Shown: one piece after another, positions 23,505 to 34,311 of the stretch
Numbering within the stretch: the first letter of the stretch is position 1
How the letters are laid out: each line of letters starts with the position of its first letter
Origin: Hydrangea macrophylla
Lineage: Eukaryota; Streptophyta; Magnoliopsida; Cornales; Hydrangeaceae
Direction of reading: 5' to 3'
Assembly: GCA_033977485.1 (NCBI GenBank)
Contig: CM066993.1
Coordinates: 26,216,001-26,280,000 of the forward strand
Length of the DNA stretch: 64,000 nt
The notes under the pieces: model-generated
Databases searched by the model: none
Told to the model about the DNA's origin: nothing
Seen by the model: the letters and a program-made list of their open reading frames with translations, nothing else
Translations under genes and position numbers: made by a program

Positions 23505-24337
23505 TCACATGTGCCGGACACCCCATATCCAGAGATATTGTAGAGAAGGCTTGCACCCAATCCACATGTCACGTGGTGTCCTGGGAACAAATTTTCTTGG
23601 TACTAGATTTAGTATGTACGCAACGGTTTCCAAAGTATAACCCCAAAGGAATAAAGGCAACTCTGAATAGCTCATCATTAACCTAGTCATGTCTAAAAGA
23701 ATCCTGTTCCTTCTCTCTGCTACACCATTCTGCTGAGGCATACTTGGTGCAGTCAACTGTGACAGAATCCCATTCTGTACGAGGTGATCAATAAACTCAT
23801 TACAGAGGTACTCGCCACCTCAATCAAATCAAATGGCCTTGATATGTGTTCCTAATTGCTTCTCCACTTTAGCCCTAAACTCTTTGAACTTTTCAAAGGC
23901 TTCAGCCTTGTGCTGCATTAGGTACACATATCCATTCCTAGAGTGATCATCAGTAAATGTAATAAAATACTCATAACCACCCCTTGCTCCAATATTTATT
24001 GGTCCACACACATTCTTGCTCTAATATTTATTAGTCCACACACATCAGTATGAACTAATTCCAACAATGAATTGGTCCTATTGCCCTTTGCGAGAAAGGG
24101 CCTTTTGGTCATCTTACCCTCTAAACAAGACTCGCAGACTTCCATTGGTTTGAGAACCAAATCACCTAAGACACCTTCTTTGACTAGTCTACCAATCCTA
24201 TTTAGATTGATATGCCCAAGCCTCATATGCCACAGCCTTGTTGGATTAGTGGGAGGTTCTTTTCTTTTAGATGTTATTGTTACCATTGAATTATTAAGTT
24301 CCATACAAGAGTCTTTAGAGATGTTGGGAGTAATCAC
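23505..24337 (-). pseudogene. copia-1 integrase
   Basis: The GAG-pre-integrase zinc region is clear (LWHMRLGHINLNRI, CESCLEGKMTKRPF). A 28-bp-type tandem duplication at about 23985-24050 then breaks the frame by repeating AATATTTATTGGTCCACACAC. The core follows: FITFTDDHSRNGYVYLM, two CGA-to-TGA-type stops around the GGEY motif near 23825, and LTAPSMPQQNGVAERRNR holding the catalytic glutamate. It is dead through stops and duplication. Confidence 0.9.
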
Positions 24338-24418
24338 ATATAAGCCATTAGTTTTAACCCCAGAACATATAAAAGAACTATTTCTTTTAATAACAACTTC
24401 TGTTCCAAAATAAAAAGA

Positions 24419-24721
24419 TTAACCATTATTCGATAAATTTGAAACTGAAATTAAATTACGTCTCATCAAAGGGTTGTAAAGTACATCTGATAAAACTATT
24501 ATTTTATTGTCCAAAAACTCTAAAACTACTACTCCTATAGCAACCACAGAAACTGTTACGCTAGAACCCAGAGTCAGCACGATTTCTCCATCACTGCATT
24601 TCTTGGTTAATCTGAACCCCTGCAACGAATTACAGATATGATTAGTGGCACCAGAATCAATGCACCAAGTGTTTGAAGTATTTGTAATAAAACTTACTTC
24701 AATCATATGTGACTCAATCAT
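24419..24721 (-). pseudogene. copia-1 aspartic protease
   Basis: The active site WCIDSGATNHICN is intact. SDVLYNPLMRRNLISVS, a typical copia protease end, follows. The domain itself is open, but its upstream zinc knuckle has stops. Confidence 0.88.
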
Positions 24722-24769
24722 ACCTTGAACTCTTGTAGCTAAGAATTCTGGACAGTTCCTCTTCTAACG

Positions 24770-25579
24770 GCCCTTCTCACTGCATTAGAAACACTTTCCT
24801 TTGCCTTGGCCACCCACCTTCCCTTTGCCCTTACCTTTTCCCTTAGAATTTGAAATCTTAGGAACTGGTCCAACACTTGAACCACTCGTGCTATCTTTCT
24901 TCTTCCCTTTCTTTCCTTTCGGCATAGATCGGGAAGAGGAAGCGCTTTTCTCAGCGTTCAGAACGTTGACCCCAGGTTTGATCACCCCTTCCGTTGCCAG
25001 TAAAGAACTCCTTAATTCGTTCATTGAAAAATTCATTTCATTCATATTATAGTTTAGTTTAAATTGAGCGAATGATGGCGACAGCGTGTTGAGGATCATG
25101 TCAACTTGGGTCTGTGCGTCAATGTTGTCACCTACGGTCTCCAGCTCGTTCAAATAACCAATCATTTTTAAAACATGCTCTTTGACTGGAGTCCCTTCCG
25201 ACATCTTAGCCCTCATTATCTTCTGCATAGCTACCTGTCTGGCAGGCCTGTCATGCTCACCAAACATCTTTTTGAGGGATGTGATAATGTCACTGGCTGA
25301 ATCGTTCGATTGGAATTGGTGTTCCAACACACCGGCCATTGAGGCCAGAATGTAGCAACGTGCCATTCCATTCAACTTCTTCTATCCGTCGAACTTGCGT
25401 CTGGCACCTGCCAAAGCAATTACTGCAGGTTCTTTAGGGCATGGGGTGGTGAGGACATATATGTGATCCTCCGCAGTTAATACGATGTCAAGGTTTCGTT
25501 TCCATTCTGTGTAGTTATTTCCAATTAACTTGTTTTCAGTGAGGATGGTGGCAAGTGGACTAAATGTAGATCCAGACAT
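24770..25579 (-). pseudogene. copia-1 gag with broken zinc knuckle
   Basis: The gag starts at 25579 (MSGSTFSPLATILTENKLIG, then NYTEWKRNLDIVL), the usual opening of TNT1-94-like gags. A stop near 25379 interrupts it, after which RCYILASMAGVLEHQF and the lysine/glycine-rich C-terminus continue to 24785. The zinc knuckle (KCF-x-CSEKGR-x-KRNC) holds two stops, and its histidine is replaced by arginine. This is the most likely start because no earlier in-frame ATG with homology is visible. Confidence 0.9.
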
Positions 25580-26368
25580 TATGATTTACTGTTGACGGGT
25601 GTGAAAACCGGGCAAAATCCAAAAGACAAAAAATATGGATATCAGATTTTGACAGTTTGAAATAAAAGAATCCTTAAAACTCTTATTTTAAAATAAAGTC
25701 GCCGGAATATCGAAACAAAAGAATAAAGCCTTCGTGTGGCGGTCAATACTCGGTCTTTCGATTAATCATGACTTGTCCGCTATGTAACTCTTGCAAAACA
25801 AGTTATGACTCCCGAACCCATTTGATCTCTAAGTTTCTGAATAATGCCCCGTGTGGGATCCCTTATTCATAGCTTATCTAGTGTATACCATTAACTAGGA
25901 TCCAATCACAATCATCTCAAGCAGTGCCTCCGTGTGGTGGTCACCCTCTAACACATCTGATTTATCCTATCCATAGGAAGTTCACATCTAGTAACCAATG
26001 AGAAGTGTACCCTCTATATGGAATGATCATCCTTGACGAGGTGACACAGAATGCACTACTCATCTTACAATGAACCGTCAATGGAAGATCGTGGGTGTTA
26101 TAATAAGACCCTCTCCCACTAGATTTAGTATATAAGGATTTTGCTTCTTAGGAAAAAATTGTTTCCACACATTACCCATAAACATCGAATGTTTACTAAT
26201 GCGTTGAAAACAATTTTTGAATTTTATTTTAGAAAACTTGTTTTACGTTCATGCGAGTAGTAACAATATAATTAAATGCCAATCACAAACCAAGCACATA
26301 AAACGAAAAAAAACTAAAATGAAAATAAAAGCATCCAAACGATTCCTCTATCTCCCATGGCTCTATCT
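25580..26368 (-). other. copia-1 leader, gag-proximal part
   Basis: No gene. CCGTGTGG(C/T)GGTCA-like phrases recur near 25730, 25848 and 25930. The leader continues on the far side of the Tekay insertion at 37224. Confidence 0.6.
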
Positions 26369-26634
26369 GCATATGTAATACCTGTAATTTCTCTACGTAC
26401 AATAATACGAGTTTTATGAATTTCTATATCTGGTCTATTATTATATTATTATTTTAATTGTGAGACTGTATCAGTGTAATATAATTACTAATTAGACTAT
26501 AATCACTACACCGACTCGACCGTATTTAGAATTAACTTAGTCCCGTAACCGGACCCGGACGTTAGAAACAACACCCGTTAGGACGTAAATTAAGACCGAT
26601 ATGTATATCAAGGAACTTATGCACGCAAACCAAG

Positions 26635-26774
26635 GTGGGCCCCACCATGGCCGGCTACATGGAAGCTACATGCAACCCCAATGACACATGTCACCACCCC
26701 ATGTGACACTTGTCCACTTGTCCTAACATGCATACATGCATGTGACACCTAGCATAAGTCTTGCAATATATAAG
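26635..26774 (+). promoter_or_regulatory. U3 promoter: GTGGGCCCCAC and TATA box
   Basis: GTGGGCCCCAC (26635-26645) exactly fits the class I TCP consensus GTGGGNCCCAC. TATATAAG (26767-26774) is 122 bp further on. The same pair is at 34161-34171 and 34304-34311 in the 3' LTR. Confidence 0.65.
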
Positions 26775-27229
26775 CTTCCATGCATATGCATTTTTAGTTC
26801 TTTTAGTACATTACAATATGCATATATGGAATTAGAAGGGACTAAGAGATGGGTTTCATGGAGATAGATGAAGAATTAGAAGTAAAACCAAAGTGTGTTC
26901 ATTTCCCTCCCTTGTATACACTTCCATGCAAACACCTGTACACATCTATATACTTATATATGCCACCATGTGAACTTAGAATCTGTAATAATAAGTCTTA
27001 GAAGACCTACAAGAATCCCATAAGTTAAGAAGTGAAGAAGAAGGAGAAGAACAAGGAACATCCACCATTAAAGCTTGTGTTCAAGTTTCCTAAGCTCAAA
27101 TCCAAAGCCCAAGCTCAATTTCAAGTTTATCTGAGTATTCTAACTCACTTTAGAACCTACATAGTATGTAGTAATGTTTATTAAGTGCTTGATGTTGATA
27201 GTTTGAGAGATCCATGCCATGGAAGATAA

Positions 27230-27720
27230 ATTTTCAAATCTGGGAAGCAGAAACGTCCAGCAGAATGTTGTTTAGTAAAACAAGCATTTAGAGCAGTTAA
27301 GAAATGGGAATGAGGCTAGGTTTTTTTGTGGAGAAAGATAACTTATTTATCTACAAACAACTCTTCTATAGCTTAGTCTGAAAATCATTTCTTCATAGGT
27401 GAAATGTACATGTAACGAAGTACTTTAAATCTGAGAAACAGAAACCTCCAGCAGAATGTAGTTTAGTAAAATGAGTGTTTTAAGCAGCTCCGAAATCTGA
27501 ATTAAGCTGTGTTTTTTTTATGGATAAATCTAACTCATTTATCTACAAATAACTCTTCTATAGCTCAGTCTAAAAAGTGTTCCTTCATAGGTATAATGCA
27601 CATGCAATGCAGTACTATAAATCTGGGACAGACCAGTCCAAAAATATAAAAATATCTAAGTAAAATAAATATTTTTAGTAGCTCAAAAATGTAATTGAAG
27701 CTAGATTTTGTTGTACATGA
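27230..27720 (+). repeat. about 192-bp tandem repeat in Tekay 5' LTR
   Basis: Three units are marked by GGCTAGGTTTTTTTGTGG and its variants at about 27314, 27503 and 27698. The units are homologous to the four-unit array at 10.0-10.7 kb. Confidence 0.8.
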
Positions 27721-28309
27721 AGATAATCCAATTATATACAATGTTCTAGTTTTGAGTTTGATCCACAAAACCATTTATCATGCCTAAATAAATCATATCA
27801 ATTTACTCGACATAGTGAAATTAGTTCCTGGCAGATTGTATAACTACTTATATGATGTGTTTATTAATGATGCTTGCTTACCGGTACCTGGTAGTGCTAT
27901 CGAGTAGATGAGTATGTTAGGGGCTTCATCTATATATTATTGGTATTAAATCCACGAGCTACATGCTAGGTTTCCGTTGTTATGAATATAGTGTGATGAC
28001 CATAGAGAGTTCATACCCAAGCTATAAGTATGTTGTACGGCACGATTATTGCGTTGATAGTGATTGGATAAGTTTCCATTATAAGTATATTACGACATAA
28101 AACAGGATGACGAATGTATAAACGTAACTTCGAAAGTATATTCGGAAGTCCTTTAATGAACTAAATTCCAAAATGAGTAACGAATGCGCGGTCGGGAAAA
28201 TGTAAGGGTCGGTTATGCTATGTTAGAAGCAGAATATGATAGGGATAATTGTTGGATAAGTAATCTGGCAGCGGAGATCAGGATAGTAAGAAAAAAGGGA
28301 TGTGTTGTT

Positions 28310-28880
28310 GAGTTGTGACGAGGTGATTCTTTGAGTAAAGACTCCTTTCAGTTCTTCGTGACGAAATGGATGTTCTTGTACTCCATAACGCTTTCGGTTC
28401 TTCGTGACAAAGCGGTGATTCTTTGAGTAAAGACTCCTTTCGGTTCTTCGTGACAAAATGGATGTTCTTGTACTCCGTAACGCTTTCGGTTCTTCATGAC
28501 GAAGCGGTGATTCTTTGAGCAAAGACTCCTTTCGGTTCTTCGTGACGAAATGGATGTTCTTGTACTCTGTAATGCTTTCGGTTCTTCGTGATGAAGCAGT
28601 GATTCTTTGAGTAAAGACTCCTTTCGGTTCTTCGTGACGAAATGGATGTTCTTGTACTTCGTAACGCTTTTGGTTCTTCGTGACGAAGCAGTGATTCTTT
28701 GAGTAAAGACTCCTTTCGGTTCTTCATGACAAAATGATGTTCTTGTACTCCGTAACGCTTTCGGTTCTCCGTGACAAAGCAGTGATTCCTTGACTGAAGA
28801 CTTCTTTCGGTTCTTCGTGACAAAATGGATGTTCTTGCACTCCTTAACACTTCGGTTCTTTGTGACGAAGTGGTTGATGA
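28310..28880 (+). repeat. 92-bp tandem array of 46-bp dimers, 5' LTR
   Basis: TTCTTTGAG starts at 28327, 28419, 28511, 28603 and 28695, a strict 92-bp period. Each unit is two 46-bp halves that both open with CTTTCGGTTCTTCGTGACGA. TTCGTGACGAA is a near-perfect 11-bp palindrome and contains TGACG. The long minus-strand open frames through this region come from the repeat and are not proteins. Confidence 0.95.
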
Positions 28881-29166
28881 AAGATGGTTTGGTTAGCAAG
28901 AGACACTTTGGGTTTGTAAATGATGTCGGATGTTAGAAATGAATGGTAGTGGCATTAAGAATGTCTAGACGGGTCTCCTGAATTTTTTGTATTCCTATCG
29001 AATACGTAGTCGGGTACGCTACTAGTTATAATTTGACGGTGAGAACGTAAAGATCTTAAAAGACATGTTGAAAGGTAGTAAATGTATTCCTATTATATTT
29101 TACAATATACGTTCCATTTGATTTAGCTTACTCACTCAGCTTTCATAAGCTGACGACGTTCATGTC

Positions 29167-29282
29167 GCTGGACATTCCCATGTCCAGCTTATCCAGGTAA
29201 CGAGTACACGGGTTATGATGCTACGCAAGCGGAGAACGTGGAAGAAGAGTACACCGATGATGGCTATGGATATACTTGTTAG
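29167..29282 (+). other. LTR hairpin, acceptor-like CAG and acidic mini-ORF
   Basis: GCTGGACAT (29167-29175) and ATGTCCAGC (29180-29188) form a perfect 9-bp stem with a TCCC loop. TTATCCAG ends at 29196. The frame 29199-29282 encodes 27 residues before TAG and ends EEEYTDDGYGYTC. The 3' LTR copy keeps the frame with four differences, giving D-to-N, T-to-M and D-to-E changes plus one silent one. Confidence 0.55.
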
Positions 29283-29601
29283 AGAGAAGACTAGTGGCTG
29301 TCTTTTGTAAATGTCTTTGGTGGAAAGCTCTATTAAAAGACTTATTATAGCTTTTGTAAGGCCCTAGAGCCATAAGACTCTGATGTATCTACCATGATGT
29401 AATAGTTAACTAGTACTGTGGCCTTTCTTTGTAATATATCAATGTGAGCAGATGTTGGTTTTATCCTTTTGGTTTTGTGTTTATTATTAGTATTTGGTCA
29501 CGGACAATTCGGTAATGCAACCAGTCACGTGCCTCAGGGTCCAAGATGGAAATTTTAAATTTTTCCCTATTTTGGCTACGCCGGGGCGTGACAGGGATTT
29601 T

Positions 29602-29613
29602 TGGTATCAGAGC
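29602..29613 (+). other. Tekay primer-binding site, tRNA-iMet
   Basis: TGGTATCAGAGC starts eight bases after the 5' LTR end, as in other plant chromoviruses. Confidence 0.95.
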
Positions 29614-29743
29614 TTTAGGTTAAGACGTGTTCACCGATTGTCCTACACACTTAAGTAATAAACTGTTAGACCTTTTTTCCATCCATAAATACATAAACCT
29701 TATGGTAGCTTTGTGATTAGCATGGCTCCTTATTACATCCTGG

Positions 29744-30067
29744 ATGGATATGGAGGATGGGGTTGATGAGGAGAATGACCCAGCACTGGGTATTGACCTA
29801 GCAGAGGATGTTGACCCAACAGAGGGTGCTGGTGAGGGGGAAGTAATGACAGTCATGGAGGCTGGAGAGCCAGAGGTTGAGGATGACTTTGAGGATGACT
29901 CTAAGGATGCAGATATAGACCCTTTGGATAAGGATGAAGATGAGATGGTTGATAAGTTTGACCCGTACTTGGACTGGGTTCCACCTATGGAGATTCCAAT
30001 CTTGGATGATGTTCTACCATATAAGTCAGATATGAAGGACTTTTGGGATAGGACTCCTAGGATCTAG
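29744..30067 (+). CDS. acidic ORF in place of gag N-terminus, unrecognised
   Basis: A 107-codon open frame, very rich in D and E, ends VLPYKSDMKDFWDRTPRI. It carries no capsid-like gag motif, although it occupies the place of gag's N-terminal half. The 270 bp after its stop look like a 3' UTR and contain AATAAA at 30186-30191. Gag-type sequence resumes at 30347. Possible readings are a captured host gene end or a gag segment that has drifted beyond recognition. I do not recognise a family. Confidence 0.4.
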   Translation: MDMEDGVDEENDPALGIDLAEDVDPTEGAGEGEVMTVMEAGEPEVEDDFEDDSKDADIDPLDKDEDEMVDKFDPYLDWVPPMEIPILDDVLPYKSDMKDFWDRTPRI

Positions 30068-30346
30068 AGCTTTACTTGTATTAGGACTAGTAGCCCATCT
30101 TTTTGTGTGTATAGTATGTACCCAGGCATATAACACAAACTAGTGGTAGCGTGTACGCCTTTCTATGTAAATATTTGAAGTTATCAATAAAGATTTGTTT
30201 CCTCTACTTGATGAAATGTATTGATGTGATATGTACTCATATTAGAATTGTTAGCTATACCTTATATCGTTTATATATCTCGTAACCATAGTTAGGACTG
30301 GAGGGTAACCAGTAGTTATTCAGTTAGGTTCATAACACACAAACAG

Positions 30347-30610
30347 ATGACAAGTCAGCCACCTCAGCTTAGGAATGGACCAAGGGGAAGACCTACGACC
30401 CGTTTCGAAGGAAACAAACACCCGTGGAATAGTGTTAAGAAACCAGGACACACCTTTCCCCGGAATAAGCATGCAAAACCAACTACACCACAAGTACCAA
30501 CCACTACTACCGGGAACAACAATGATGGATGTTTCAATTGTGGGATCCCCGGACTACACAGCCCCAAGAACCAACAACCGAGCTAATGTTATATGCTACA
30601 ATTGACGCAA
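30347..30610 (+). pseudogene. Tekay gag C-terminus with broken zinc knuckle
   Basis: A basic, proline- and asparagine-rich stretch leads to CFNCGIPGLHSP, which has the C-x2-C and a shifted histidine but no final cysteine. A second knuckle-like segment (CYN-x-RKRGC) follows near 30595 in the same broken frame. Capsid sequence is absent. Confidence 0.7.
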
Positions 30611-30620
30611 AAGAGGATGC

Positions 30621-31448
30621 ATGAGCATGGATTGCAATGCACCAAGAGAAAACTATCATGGGCCTACTACTCAAGGTCAAACTAGCAAAGGTCGACTAAA
30701 TCCTATCATACTTGAGGTGGCCTGCTATGATGAAAAGGAACAACAGAACTTGGAAGGTACACTCTCATTATATACTAGTCGAGTTATAGTACTTTTTGAT
30801 ACAGGTGCTACGAATTCGTTTATTGCCTTTGAGATTGTACGACGATTGGGTTTAGTACCCCAAGCACTTGAGGTAGCCCTGAACGTGGTATCACCTTTAG
30901 GAGTGACCGTGAAGCTAGGAAAGGTGTGCAAGGACTGCACTATGACATTGGAGGATAGGAACCTACATGCAGATTTAATTGTTCTGTCAATGAAGGAATT
31001 CGATGTAATCTTAGGATTTGACTGGCTTACTAAGTATTATGCAAAGTTAGATTGTGCTGGTAGGTCGATCACATTTTCAGTACCTGGAAGTACACCCTTC
31101 AGTTTTCAATTCAACCCCACTAGTGATGCCTTTCTTACAAGTCGTTTAGCCGCTATGGAAACTACAGGCTCAGATCTGACGATCGCTCAGATTCCGATAG
31201 TCCGAGACTATGAGGATGTCTTTCAGGACGTTTTTGGATTACCACCAAAGTGCGAGATTGACTTTTGTATTGAGTTAGTACCCGAAATGACACCGATATC
31301 CAAGGCTTTTTATTGTATGGCCCCAATGGAAATGTTGGAGCTGAAGAAGCAAGCACAAGAGTTAGAAGATCTTGGACTCACCAGACCGAGCACGTCACCT
31401 TGGGGAGCCCCAGTACTGTTTGTTAGAAAGAAGGATGGGAACCTCTGA
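30621..31448 (+). pseudogene. Tekay protease and RT N-terminus
   Basis: Open for 275 codons. The protease active site LFDTGATNSFIAFE is intact, followed by RRLGLVP and EFDVILGFDWLTKYYA. The RT approach segment includes DYEDVFQDVFGLPPKCEIDF, ELEDLGLTRPSTSPWGAPVL and VRKKDGNL. A stop at 31446 interrupts RT just before the YRELN motif. Confidence 0.92.
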
Positions 31449-32525
31449 CTCTTTATCAACTACAGAGAATTGAATAAGGTCACCGTCAAGAATAAGTACA
31501 CCTTCCCAGGATAGATGATTTATTCGATCAACTGCAAGAAGCAACAACCTATTCGAAGATCGATTTATTATTCGGATACCACCAGTTACTCGTTAGGCCT
31601 GAGGATATACCGAAGATGGCTTTCAGGACAAGATATGGGCATTATGAGTTTTAGTTATGCCTTTTGGATTAATTAATGCCCCGACTGTATTCATGGATTT
31701 GATGGATAGGGTGCTTAGACCTTACTTGGATAAATTCATCATCGTGTTTATCGACGACATCCTTATTTATTCAAAGAATGATGAAGAACACGAGAAGTAT
31801 GTAAAGATTGCACTTCAGACACTTAGAGAGAATCACCTCTATGCCAAGTGTAGTAAGTGTGAGTTTTGGCTAAAGGAAGTTAAGGTCTTGGGGCATGTAG
31901 TTTTCAGAGAATGGGATTTCTGTGGACTCAACAAAAACGGACGCAGTTTCTGATTGGAATAGACTAACCAACACATCAACGTACGAAGTTTCCTCGGATT
32001 GGCTGGATACTACAGGAGATCCATGGAGGATTCTCAAAGGTTGCGTCTCCTTTAACCGAACTAACGAAAAAGGACTCGGAGTTTGAGTGGAAGGGCAAGC
32101 ACGAACGCACCTTTCAGGAACTAAAGGAGAGGTTAATCTCTGCGCCAGTGCTAGCTATACCCAAGAGTGGTGAACAATACACTATCTACAGTAACACATC
32201 ATATCAAGGATTAGGATGTGTACTTATGCAGAATGGTCAGGTGATCGCTTATGGATCCAGACAATTAAAGCCACATGAGTTGGACTACCTAACGCACGAT
32301 TTGGAATTGGCTGCAATTGTCTTTGCACTTAAGATTTAGAAGCATTGTCTCTACAGAGAGAAGTTTGACTTGTTTTCGGATCACAAAAGCTTGAAATACT
32401 TGTTCTCTCAAAAGGAACTAAACATAAGACAACGATGGTGGATGGAGCTACTTAATTACTACGACTTTAATTTGCAATACCACCCCAGTAAAGCAAATTT
32501 GGTCGTAGATGCTCTGAGCAGGAAA
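31449..32525 (+). pseudogene. Tekay RT core and RNase H
   Basis: [13 protein letters not shown] follows the stop, then frameshifts appear around 31500-31650. From 31657 the core is clear: [20 protein letters not shown] and [15 protein letters not shown] with the catalytic FIDD. RNase H at 32148-32525 has [17 protein letters not shown], where the first catalytic D reads N, then [18 protein letters not shown] and [11 protein letters not shown]. Both domains are broken by shifts and stops. Confidence 0.9.
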
Positions 32526-32639
32526 TCCTGAGGGTTTATCACCCCACTTTTAATCAAGGAATGGAAAGCCTTAGAAGTTTAAACAGAATTTGACATTCAG
32601 GTAGCAAGACTAGATAAGGGACGACCTTTTGGACGTCTT

Positions 32640-33384
32640 ATGGTGCAACCAACCCTCATTCATCGAATACTCGAAGCTCAAAAGAAGGATGAAGGATTGA
32701 GAAAATGGTTTGAGAAGGCGAAAGCAAAGAATCCGACTAAGTGGAATATTGGAACAGACGAAGGATTCAGATGTAAGGAAAGGTTATGTGTAACCGACAC
32801 AGATGGTTTGAGGAAAGACATTCTGGATGAAGCACATAAGTCGAGAATGACCATACACCTCGGCGGAGCCAAGATGTATAAAGACTTAAAAAGGAACTTT
32901 TGGTGGAAAGAAATGAAGAGAGAGGTCGTAGAATATGTAGCCAAGTGCCCTACTTGTCATCAAGTCAAGGAGAAACACCAATGACCTCTAGGATTACTAC
33001 AACCGCTACCTATCCCAGAATGGAAATGGGAGCATATCACCATGGATTTTGTTGTGGGATTGCCGAGATCTCAGCAGAACCATGATGCTATTTGGGTATT
33101 TGTTGAACGGCTGACCAAATAATCCCATTTTACTACTTACAACATGACCTATTATATCGAGAAGATGAGTCGAGTATACCAGTAATAGGTTGTGCAATTA
33201 CATGGAGTACCGGTGTCAATCATATCAGAATGTAATTCGAGATTCACTACTAGAATTTTGGGAGAGTCTTCAGAAAGCAATGGGAACATCTCTGATGCTA
33301 AGTTCTGCATTTCATCCACAGACTGACGGATAAGAGGAAAGGATAAAAGCAGCGCAAAGCAGTTACAAGAAGCTACACAGACAA
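32640..33384 (+). pseudogene. Tekay integrase with internal deletion
   Basis: The HHCC zinc region is open (EAHKSRMTIHLGGAKMYKDL, then YVAKCPTCHQVKEKHQ). The core has the first aspartate ([12 protein letters not shown]). The second catalytic motif reads SIISECNSRF instead of an SD-containing form, so that aspartate is lost. After FHPQTDG the text jumps to ERIKAAQSSYKK, dropping roughly 90 residues, including the catalytic glutamate region. Inactive. Confidence 0.88.
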
Positions 33385-33843
33385 ATGACGTCGAGATCTA
33401 GATTTAGAGTTGGAGATCATGTGCAATCGAAAGTTTCTCCGGCTCGAGGCATTGTAAGGTTTGGACAACAGAGGGAAAAGCTATCACCGCGCTACATCGG
33501 ACAATTTGAAATTCTAGAGCACATAAGGAAAGACGTCTATAGATTGGCGTTACCACCGAAGATGTCGGTAGTTCATAAAATTTTCCATGTAAGTATGTTG
33601 AGGAAGTTTCTTCGCAACCTGGCACACGAGATTGATTTCAAAGATATTACAGTAAACAAAAATGCTACACTCGTTGGAGGACATGTAAGAATTATGGATC
33701 ACGGAATCGAGAAGCTAAGGACCAAAGAGATTCCGCTGGTAAAGGTTCAGTGGAAGCATCATGATGAAGGAGAAGCTTCTTGGGAGCCGGAATCGGAGAT
33801 GCGAGAGAAGTTTCCATCTCTATATAGTACTAGCTCATTCTGA
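33385..33843 (+). pseudogene. Tekay integrase C-terminus and chromodomain
   Basis: An open frame of 152 codons holds the GPY/F-type segment (FRVGDHVQSKVSPARGI, RYIGQFEILEHIRKDVYRL) and, from about residue 100, a chromodomain: KEIPLVKVQWKHHDEGEASW followed by EPESEM. A C-terminal chromodomain defines the chromovirus branch and is thought to steer integration towards heterochromatin. The reading is intact, although the upstream polyprotein is not. Confidence 0.92.
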
Positions 33844-33844
33844 T

Positions 33845-33879
33845 TTCAAGGACGAAATCCTGTAATAGGTGGTAGAATA
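33845..33879 (+). other. Tekay 3' end with polypurine tract
   Basis: AAGGACGAAATCC and AGGTGGTAGAA precede the 3' LTR directly. The GGACGAAAT phrase is typical of the sequence between pol and the polypurine tract in plant chromoviruses. Confidence 0.85.
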
Positions 33880-34160
33880 TGTAATACCTGTAATTTCTCT
33901 ACGTACAATAATACGAGTTTTATGAATTTCTATATTTGGTCTATTATTATATTATTATTTTAATTGTGTGACTGTATCAGTGTAATATAATTACTAATTA
34001 GACTATAATCACTGCACCGACTCGACCGTAATTAGAATTAACTTAGTCCCGTAACCTGACCCGGACGTTAGAAACAACACCCGTTTAGACGTAAATTAAG
34101 ACCGACATGTATATCAAGGAACTTATGCACGCAAACCAAGGAAGTGGCACAAAACCCAAG

Positions 34161-34311
34161 GTGGGCCCCACCATGGCCGGCCACATGGAAGCTATATGCA
34201 ACCCCATTGACACATGTCACCACCGCATGTGATACTTGTCCACTTGTAGGACACTTGTCCTAACATGCATACATTCATGTGACACCTAACATAAGTCTTG
34301 CATTATATAAG
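34161..34311 (+). promoter_or_regulatory. U3 promoter of Tekay 3' LTR
   Basis: GTGGGCCCCAC (34161-34171) and TATATAAG (34304-34311) repeat the arrangement of the 5' LTR. A 3' LTR promoter could drive transcription outwards into the copia-1 leader at 37219. Confidence 0.6.

Larger units (their letters stand above)
26374..29593 (+). mobile_element. Tekay 5' LTR
   Basis: 3220 bp, TGTAATACC...GGGGCGTGACA. It holds the TCP-like site, TATA box, two tandem arrays, hairpin and acidic mini-ORF listed separately. The donor-like position corresponding to GTGAGT reads CTGAGT at 27131 in this copy only. Confidence 0.95.

Noticed and set aside
28223..28899. Long minus-strand frames with repeated TKNRKRYGVQEHPF-type residues (also 35767-36525)
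   Set aside because: They run through the 92-bp array. The period is not a multiple of three, so the frame is read in all phases, and it stops at the array edge. It is on the strand opposite to the element.
30364..30567. Cysteine-rich minus-strand frame opposite the Tekay zinc knuckle
   Set aside because: It is the shadow of the basic, glycine/proline-rich gag C-terminus on the plus strand.
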